Shown here: positions 1-3,895 of the stretch, one piece after another
How positions within the stretch are numbered: position 1 is the stretch's first letter
Layout of the letters: the number at the start of each line of letters is the position of its first letter
Assembly: GCA_013813135.1 (NCBI GenBank)
Contig: JACCSF010000421.1
Location: 1 to 5,088, forward strand
DNA length: 5,088 bases
Direction of reading: 5' to 3'
DNA from: Thermoleophilaceae bacterium
Lineage (GTDB): Bacteria; Actinomycetota; Thermoleophilia; Solirubrobacterales; Thermoleophilaceae
The notes under the pieces: model-generated
Seen by the model: only the letters and a program-made list of their open reading frames with translations
Told to the model about the DNA's origin: nothing
The model's database searches: none
Position numbers and translations under genes: made by a program

Positions 1-1
1 C

Positions 2-736
2 ATCCGGGCGGGCGCGCCGGCCCCCCTCGCGCCCGCGCGCTTGGCGGCCGTCGCCGGCCAGGGCCTTGCGGCCTTCGGCGTCGAGGGCCTCGACATCACC
101 ATCGAGGGCGGCGCCCAGGACGGCGTGGCCAAGACGATGTACGGCGGCAGGGTCGCCGTGCTGAAGGGCTTGAACCGCCTCGGCCGGCGGTTGAACGGCT
201 CAGTTGGAAAGTCGTTCGCCTATGGCGCCCAGCGCGGGCGCCTGTTGGTGCAGGGCGACGCCGACTCGCGCTTCTGCATCCGCCTCTCGGGAGCGGACGT
301 GGTGATTGGCGGCGAGCCGGCCGCCCCACTGGACGACTCGCTCGGTTGCCTGGCCGACCGCGCCAACCTCAAGGGGTTCGCGTTCGAGTACATGACCGCA
401 GGCCGGGCCGTCGTGCTCGGCGATCCCGGCCCGTGGTTCTGCGCCGGCCAGACCGGCGGGCGCGTGTACCTGCGCGTGAATCCGGAGTGGAAGCTCGACC
501 GCGCGGCGCTCGAGCGCCGCCGTGGCAAGGGCGCGAAGGTGGCGCTGGCGCAGCTCGATTCGGTGGGCGCCGCCGACGTGCGCGAGCTGCTCGGCGCCTA
601 CGCCGCCGAGCTGGGCGCCAGCGGCCAGGAGGGCGAGGCCGACCGGGTGCTCTCCCTGGCGGCTCAGCCGGATGCGCACTTCCTCATGTCGGTGCCCGAG
701 CGCGAGCAGACCGATCCGTCCGTCTCGACCGAATAG
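2..736 (+). CDS. Glutamate synthase-like GXGXG (alpha subunit C-terminal) domain protein, 5' partial
   Basis: The reading frame is open from base 2 to a TAG at 734-736, giving 244 visible residues; the N-terminus is outside the window. A TTG at 41 lies inside the domain and is not a credible start. The repeated glycine pattern is that of the right-handed beta-helix at the C-terminus of the glutamate synthase large subunit (also in FwdC and GlxC): AGQGLAAFG (about 18-26), GGAQDGVAKTMYGG (36-49), GSVGKSFAYGA (66-76), EYMTAGRAVVLG (129-140) and CAGQTGGRVY (147-156). In glutamate synthase this domain is structural, linking the amidotransferase and FMN synthase centres. A helical, charged tail of about 85 residues follows. 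Several signature positions differ from classical GltB (AQDGVAK instead of NDYVGKG), so it may be a divergent paralogue or a split subunit rather than the housekeeping enzyme. The domain assignment is firm; the enzyme identity is open. Confidence 0.85.
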   Translation: MRAGAPAPLAPARLAAVAGQGLAAFGVEGLDITIEGGAQDGVAKTMYGGRVAVLKGLNRLGRRLNGSVGKSFAYGAQRGRLLVQGDADSRFCIRLSGADVVIGGEPAAPLDDSLGCLADRANLKGFAFEYMTAGRAVVLGDPGPWFCAGQTGGRVYLRVNPEWKLDRAALERRRGKGAKVALAQLDSVGAADVRELLGAYAAELGASGQEGEADRVLSLAAQPDAHFLMSVPEREQTDPSVSTE

Positions 737-740
737 CGGA

Positions 741-746
741 TAGCGT
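741..746 (+). promoter_or_regulatory. Candidate -10 box (TAGCGT) for a leaderless SDR transcript
   Basis: TAGCGT fits the TANNNT actinobacterial -10 pattern and ends exactly 6 bases before the ATG at 753. A transcript starting about 7 bases after the box would therefore begin at the start codon itself. No Shine-Dalgarno sequence is present in the 16-base gap after the upstream stop, which agrees with leaderless initiation. No convincing -35 element is seen, so the call rests on spacing and the missing ribosome binding site. Confidence 0.4.
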
Positions 747-752
747 GCGCGT

Positions 753-1721
753 ATGCCGACCGCGTTCGTGACCGGGGGCTCGGGCTTCGTCGGCGGAGCG
801 TTGATCGAGCGCCTGCGCCGGGAGGGCTGGGACGTGAGGGCGCTGGCCCGCTCGGAGGCCGCAGCGGACAAGGTCCGCGAACGCGGTGCGGCGCCGGTCG
901 CGGGGGATCTCGAGGACGAGGCGAAGCTGCGCGAGGGGGCCGCTGGAGCCGAGGTGGCCTTCCACGCCGCCGCCAAGGTCGAGGACTGGGGTGACCCGGA
1001 CGAGTTCGAGCGGATGAACGTGCGCGGAACCGCCAACGTGATCGCGGCCTGCCGCGAGGCGGGCGTGCGCCGCCTGGTGCACGTCGGGACCGAGGCGGCG
1101 CTGATGGCGGGAAGCCCGCTCGTCAACGTCGACGAGGCCGTGCCGCTGCGGCCCGACTCGCCGGCGCTCTACCCGTCCAGCAAGGCGAAGGCCGAGCAGC
1201 GCGTGCGCGACGCGAACGGCGACGGCCTGGAGACCGTGGTGATCAGGCCGCGCTTCGTCTGGGGCCTCGGCGACACCACCCTGCTGCCGACGCTGGTCGA
1301 GCTGGTGCGCTCCGGTCGCTTCCGCTGGGTGGGCGGCGGCGGTCATCTGACCGCCACGACGCACGTGGACAACGCCGTCGAGGGCCTCTGGCTCGGTGCG
1401 ACGAAGGCGCCGGCCGGCGGCGTCTACTTCGTCACGGACGGCGATCCGGTCGTGTTCCGCGAGTTCGTCTCGCGCCTGCTGGAGACACAGGGCGTCACTC
1501 CCCCGACCGGCTCCGTCCCGGCGGGCGTGGCGCGCGTCGCGGCAGGTGCCGCAGAGCGCATGTGGCGCATCCTGAAGCGCTCCGGGCACCCACCGCTCAC
1601 GCGCTTCTCGGTCTGGGTCTCGTCGCAGGAGTGCACGATCGACATCGGCCGGGCCGAGCGCGAGCTCGGCTACCGGCCCGTGAAGTCGCGCGAGCAGGGC
1701 CTGGCGGAGCTGGGCGGCTGA
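753..1721 (+). CDS. NAD(P)-dependent epimerase/dehydratase, extended SDR (3-beta-HSD-like)
   Basis: This 322-residue protein is a complete extended short-chain dehydrogenase/reductase. The Rossmann dinucleotide motif TGGSGFVG is at residues 7-14, the acidic GDL at 51-53, HAAA at 71-74, and the NVRGT motif at 89-93. The catalytic pair is Y140 and K144 (YPSSK), with T113 in VHVGTEA in the place of the catalytic Ser/Thr. RPRFVWGLGD (165-174) is the usual post-catalytic strand, and the C-terminus ends with the substrate-domain signature around ERELGYRPV (302-310). Length is normal for the family. Members oxidise or reduce sugar-nucleotide, sterol-like or flavonoid-like alcohols; the substrate cannot be read from sequence. 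It begins 16 bases after the GXGXG gene with no Shine-Dalgarno, and the first ATG directly precedes the Rossmann strand, so the start is secure. Cytosolic; no signal or membrane segment is seen. Confidence 0.93.
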   Translation: MPTAFVTGGSGFVGGALIERLRREGWDVRALARSEAAADKVRERGAAPVAGDLEDEAKLREGAAGAEVAFHAAAKVEDWGDPDEFERMNVRGTANVIAACREAGVRRLVHVGTEAALMAGSPLVNVDEAVPLRPDSPALYPSSKAKAEQRVRDANGDGLETVVIRPRFVWGLGDTTLLPTLVELVRSGRFRWVGGGGHLTATTHVDNAVEGLWLGATKAPAGGVYFVTDGDPVVFREFVSRLLETQGVTPPTGSVPAGVARVAAGAAERMWRILKRSGHPPLTRFSVWVSSQECTIDIGRAERELGYRPVKSREQGLAELGG

Positions 1722-1744
1722 GACCCAAGGCTCGCGCGCGCCGC

Positions 1745-1770
1745 GCGCTCGCCGTTCAGCCGGCGAGCGC
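1745..1770. terminator. Perfect 10-bp GC hairpin between convergent genes, candidate bidirectional terminator
   Basis: Bases 1745-1754 (GCGCTCGCCG) are the exact reverse complement of 1761-1770, with a six-base loop TTCAGC. It lies just past the SDR stop (1719-1721) and covers the last codons and stop (complement of 1756-1758, in the loop) of the convergent FHA gene. A run of alternating GC (1732-1748) precedes it and could form a competing hairpin. Neither side has a U-tract, so intrinsic termination of the textbook type is doubtful; a stability or RNA-end role is equally possible. The inverted repeat is certain, the function is inferred. Confidence 0.45.
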
Positions 1771-2301
1771 CGTGCGGTTCGCCACGAGGCTCACGTAGAA
1801 GACCCGGAAGCGGCCGATGTCGATCTCGTCGCCGTCCTCCAGCTCGGCCAGCTCTACGCGGTCTCCGTTGCGGAACACGCCGTTGAGGCTGCGGTCGTCG
1901 AGGATGCGCGAACCATCGGGGTCGCAGTAGACGAGCGCGTGACGGCGCGACACGGTGGGGTCGTCGAAGCGGATATGGGCCGACAGGCTGCGCCCTATGC
2001 GGGTCCAACCGTCCTGCAGGGGGACCACACGTACGTGCTCGTCGTCCTCGAAGGCGAGGTACTCGCCCGGCCGGACGAGCGCATCGCGCGCGTCCTCGAG
2101 CCAGTCCGGCGGCGCCTCCAGCTCGTGGTGAGCGGGTGGCGGGTCGGTCTCGCCGAACAGCGATGCACGCTTGAAGCGGCGGCCTCCGCATTCGGGGCAT
2201 CCCGGTACCGCGTCACGCTCGTGCAGAGCGACCGCGAAACCGCACGAGTCGCAGCGGAAGGACCCCGCGCCCGCCAGTGTCCCGGCGCTGAACGCTTCCA
2301 T
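1756..2301 (-). CDS. Zinc ribbon-FHA domain protein
   Basis: This 181-residue soluble protein has two recognisable parts. Residues 15-45 form a zinc ribbon with two CxxC knuckles (C17/C20 and C35/C38, the second in CPECGG). Residues about 78-174 form an FHA domain, the beta-sandwich that binds phosphothreonine peptides: IGR at 102-104, SRRH at 118-121 and SLNG at 138-141 supply the conserved Arg, Ser, His and Asn, all present. An acidic, proline-containing linker (about 50-75) joins them. The start at 2301 is supported by an AGGAG 10 bases upstream. The expected role is a phosphorylation-dependent adaptor downstream of a Ser/Thr kinase, but no kinase is in view. It lacks the ETTS/ETTV-type phosphoacceptor tail motif of GarA. 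It runs convergent to the SDR gene and divergent from a second small zinc-cysteine protein. Domain calls are firm; partners are unknown. Confidence 0.92.
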   Translation of the reverse strand: MEAFSAGTLAGAGSFRCDSCGFAVALHERDAVPGCPECGGRRFKRASLFGETDPPPAHHELEAPPDWLEDARDALVRPGEYLAFEDDEHVRVVPLQDGWTRIGRSLSAHIRFDDPTVSRRHALVYCDPDGSRILDDRSLNGVFRNGDRVELAELEDGDEIDIGRFRVFYVSLVANRTALAG

Positions 2302-2309
2302 GGGTATTG

Positions 2310-2317
2310 CTCTCCTC
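2310..2317 (-). promoter_or_regulatory. Ribosome binding site of the FHA gene
   Basis: On the minus strand this reads GAGGAGAG, ending 8 bases before the ATG at 2301; the AGGAG core is 10 bases away. It is a strong Shine-Dalgarno and fixes the FHA start, in contrast with the SDR gene, which has none. Confidence 0.75.
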
Positions 2318-2334
2318 GGAGTGGGGTGGTGCGC

Positions 2335-2340
2335 ATGCTA
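2335..2340 (-). promoter_or_regulatory. Candidate -10 box (TAGCAT) of the FHA promoter
   Basis: The minus strand reads TAGCAT here, matching TANNNT. It predicts a transcript starting near 2328 with a leader of about 27 bases that contains the Shine-Dalgarno. No good -35 hexamer is seen 16-18 bases further upstream; the local base composition is clearly AT-richer than the coding regions, as expected for a promoter. Confidence 0.4.
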
Positions 2341-2346
2341 ACGAGC

Positions 2347-2358
2347 CAAATTTGTACA
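2347..2358. promoter_or_regulatory. Overlapping short palindromes, possible operator in the divergent promoter region
   Basis: CAAATTTG (2347-2354) is a perfect 8-bp palindrome and overlaps TGTACA (2353-2358), a perfect 6-bp palindrome. They lie 7 bases upstream of the FHA -10 box and about 75 bases before the divergent small gene. TTGTAC (2352-2357) could also serve as a weak -35 for the rightward gene, with TATTTG (2376-2381) 18 bases on. Such short palindromes arise easily by chance, so an operator role is only suggested. Confidence 0.2.
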
Positions 2359-2414
2359 TGCGGCCGGATTGGCGGTATTTGCGAGGTTTGCGGCGGGACC
2401 CCGCGCACCCGTGT

Positions 2415-2420
2415 GGAGGA
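2415..2420 (+). promoter_or_regulatory. Ribosome binding site (GGAGGA) choosing the 2431 start
   Basis: GGAGGA lies 10 bases before the ATG at 2431, a strong Shine-Dalgarno that favours this start. A weaker AGGGG (2442-2446) precedes a second in-frame ATG at 2452 by 5 bases, so an 80-residue form is the main rival. Confidence 0.6.
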
Positions 2421-2430
2421 CTACGCCCAA

Positions 2431-2694
2431 ATGCCCAGAAAAGGGGTGGGCATGCCCGACCTCGCAGGAATGCTCATGCGCAGGAGCATCGGCGCTCTCG
2501 CGCCCCCGGGCGACCACTGCCACGACTGCCGCCGCACGCCGCTGGCCGGCGAGCGGCTGCACGAGCTCGGCTCGGGACGACTGCTCTGTGAGCTGTGCTT
2601 CGGCGCACTGCCCGAGGAGAGCCGGCTGGCTGTCCGCTCGGAGCGGGTGCACGCCAGCGAGCGGCGGCTCGCGGTGGTTCGTAGGGCCGCTTAG
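2431..2694 (+). CDS. Small four-cysteine (zinc-ribbon-like) protein of unknown function
   Basis: This 87-residue protein is hypothetical. Its clear feature is a pair of CxxC knuckles, C30/C33 (HCHDC) and C53/C56 (LCELC), separated by a 19-residue loop containing PLAGERLHELGSGR, the layout of a small zinc ribbon or treble-clef fold. H29 and H32 flank the first pair. The C-terminus (about 61-87) is basic and probably helical, with SERVHASERR. The codons are strongly GC-biased, as in the neighbouring genes, which supports real coding. The start at 2431 is chosen for its GGAGGA; 2452 is an alternative, and 2335 would give 119 residues with two more cysteine pairs but through AT-richer, promoter-like sequence. 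It is divergent from the zinc ribbon-FHA gene and 48 bases before the SRPBCC gene. The knuckle arrangement could bind nucleic acid or protein; nothing decides which. Confidence 0.75.
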   Translation: MPRKGVGMPDLAGMLMRRSIGALAPPGDHCHDCRRTPLAGERLHELGSGRLLCELCFGALPEESRLAVRSERVHASERRLAVVRRAA

Positions 2695-2738
2695 GCCGGC
2701 TCGGCCTCCACGTCGGCCGGAGGAGGCGCCGCCGTCCG

Positions 2739-2744
2739 TAGAAT
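2739..2744 (+). promoter_or_regulatory. Candidate -10 box (TAGAAT) overlapping the annotated SRPBCC start
   Basis: TAGAAT matches five of the six consensus -10 bases and shares its last two bases with the ATG at 2743. If it is a promoter, transcription would start inside the first codons and translation would use GTG at 2755, 10 bases after the box. The only Shine-Dalgarno-like sequence upstream, AGGAGG (2721-2726), is 16 bases from the ATG, which is too far for good use. No -35 is evident. Confidence 0.35.
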
Positions 2745-3342
2745 GGCCCGCGCTGTGCGCGAGGTCACCGTCTCCACCGTCATCTCAGCCCCGCGGGAGG
2801 AGATCTTCGACTTCGTCTGCGACCTTGCCGGCCGTCCCGCCTTCACCGACCACTTCATGCGCGACTACCGGCTGGCGCGCGTGAACCCGGTCGGCGTGGG
2901 CGCCGCCTCGCGCTTTCAGCTGCGCGCTCCGTTCGCGAAGGAGTACGCCGAGCTGCAGATCACCGAGGTCGACCGGCCGCGCCGGATCGTCGAGGAGATC
3001 AGGGTGGGGCGCCGCGGCCGCAACCGTTCGCTCGCGGTCTACGACTTCTCCAGCGAGGGGCGCGACGTCACGCGCGTGGAGCTCACCACCTTCAGCGAGC
3101 CGGCCACCGTGGTCGATCGGATCCGGGAGCTGGGAGCGGCCGGCTGGGCCCGCCGCCAGACGGCCAAGGCGCTCGAGCGCCTGCGCATGATCTTTGAGGA
3201 GCCTCCGCGCGGCGAGCTCAAGCGGGTCACCATCGCGGGCTTCGAGCCCGAGAAGGCCCCTCGCTTTGGCGTCCCCGCCGGGATGGATCCCGCCCACGCG
3301 CCGGTGATCCCCGGCCGCCCGCGCCGTAGCGAAGCCTCCTAG
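2743..3342 (+). CDS. SRPBCC family (START/polyketide cyclase-like) protein
   Basis: This protein is 199 residues from the ATG at 2743, or 195 from GTG at 2755, which the sequence context may favour. Residues about 6-152 fit the SRPBCC helix-grip fold: the opening strand VREVTVSTVISAPREEIFDFV, here split as VREVTVSTVI (5-14) and SAPREEIFDF (15-24), then the DLAGRPAFTDHF segment (27-38), a central beta sheet, and a long amphipathic helix at about 123-152 (VVDRIRELGAAGWARRQTAK). The fold encloses a hydrophobic pocket for lipids, polyketides or other ligands, and is also used in Aha1-like and coenzyme Q-binding proteins. No catalytic residue can be assigned. A basic tail of about 45 residues follows, with a short strand-like piece VTIAGFEPEKAPRFG (162-176). 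No signal peptide, so cytosolic. One base separates its stop from the lipoprotein ATG, suggesting joint transcription. Confidence 0.87.
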   Translation: MARAVREVTVSTVISAPREEIFDFVCDLAGRPAFTDHFMRDYRLARVNPVGVGAASRFQLRAPFAKEYAELQITEVDRPRRIVEEIRVGRRGRNRSLAVYDFSSEGRDVTRVELTTFSEPATVVDRIRELGAAGWARRQTAKALERLRMIFEEPPRGELKRVTIAGFEPEKAPRFGVPAGMDPAHAPVIPGRPRRSEAS

Positions 3343-3345
3343 AAT
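3340..3345 (+). promoter_or_regulatory. Candidate -10 box (TAGAAT) overlapping the annotated lipoprotein start
   Basis: The same TAGAAT hexamer as at 2739 occurs here, formed by the SRPBCC stop codon TAG (3340-3342) and the first two bases of the ATG at 3344. The next in-frame ATG, at 3356, is 10 bases after the box, the same distance as the alternative start of the SRPBCC gene. No Shine-Dalgarno precedes either ATG. Because half the hexamer is a stop codon, coincidence is possible. Confidence 0.3.
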
Positions 3346-3895
3346 GCCGCGCTCGATGCTCCGCCGCCTGCCAATCGCCGCATGCGTTCTCGCGCTCGCC
3401 GCGCCGCTGGGGCTCGCCGCCTGCGGCGACGAGGAGCCGGGCATCGACGAGCCGGCGCGGGAGGGCCTCGCGATCGAGCTTGGGGGCGTGGACTACACGG
3501 TCTTCATCACGCGCGAGCTCAATCCGGACATCACGCCCGACGACGCCTACGTGACCACCGAGGCCCCGGCCGGCCAGGCGCTGTACGGCGTGTTCCTGAA
3601 GGCGTGCAACGTGTCGGACGACGAGCGCAGCACCGCCGCCGACTTCACGGTGCACGACAACCAGGAGAACACCTTCGAGCCGGAGCCGCTCCCGGAGGAC
3701 AACCAGTTCGCCTACACCGCGCGCACGCTCGACCCGAAGGAGTGCATCCCGGAGGCGGGCAGCGTCGCACAGCTGGGCCCCACGGCCGCGTCCATGCTGC
3801 TCTTCCAGTTCCCGCTGGAGAACACGGAGAACCGCCCGCTCGAGCTCGAGATCGAGCAGGACGGGCAGAAGCGCACGTTCGAACTGGATATCTAG
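3344..3895 (+). CDS. Secreted lipoprotein of unknown function
   Basis: The protein has 183 residues from the ATG at 3344, or 179 from the ATG at 3356. The second start gives a classic signal peptide: an MLRR basic head, a hydrophobic core (about 9-22) and a lipobox LGLAAC with the lipidated cysteine at 27. After cleavage by signal peptidase II the protein would be membrane-anchored on the outside. The mature part is very acidic, opens with GDEEPGIDEP, and looks beta-rich: YTVFITREL (51-59), ALYGVFLKACNV (79-90), ADFTVHDNQENTFEP (99-113), and the closing strand LELEIEQDGQKRTFELDI (166-183). This resembles the immunoglobulin-like fold of DUF4352-type lipoproteins, though that is a judgement by eye. 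C88 and C134 may form a disulfide. It follows the SRPBCC gene by one base and its stop overlaps that of the convergent transpeptidase gene. The lipoprotein call is strong; function is unknown. Confidence 0.87.
   Translation: MPRSMLRRLPIAACVLALAAPLGLAACGDEEPGIDEPAREGLAIELGGVDYTVFITRELNPDITPDDAYVTTEAPAGQALYGVFLKACNVSDDERSTAADFTVHDNQENTFEPEPLPEDNQFAYTARTLDPKECIPEAGSVAQLGPTAASMLLFQFPLENTENRPLELEIEQDGQKRTFELDI

Noticed and set aside
200..1589. Two overlapping leftward open frames (308 and 301 residues) opposite the GXGXG and SDR genes
   Set aside because: Both have arginine/alanine-rich composition without domains and lie opposite genes with clear family motifs.
1939..2430. Long rightward open frame continuous with the small four-cysteine protein (251 residues in all)
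   Set aside because: Most of it is antisense to the well-supported FHA gene and reads as arginine-rich nonsense; strong ribosome binding sites and the codon pattern place the real start at 2431.
2695..2726. GGCC-rich inverted segments (GGCCG/CGGCC, CCTCC/GGAGG) after the small gene as a terminator
   Set aside because: The stems are only 5 bp, compete with one another and have no U-tract, so they are not distinguishable from background in this GC-rich DNA.
2692..2742. A single TAG separates the small zinc protein from the SRPBCC gene in the same frame, hinting at readthrough or a broken fusion
   Set aside because: Sixteen stop-free codons are expected by chance at this GC content, the linker AGSASTSAGGGAAVR is unremarkable, and each side looks complete by itself.
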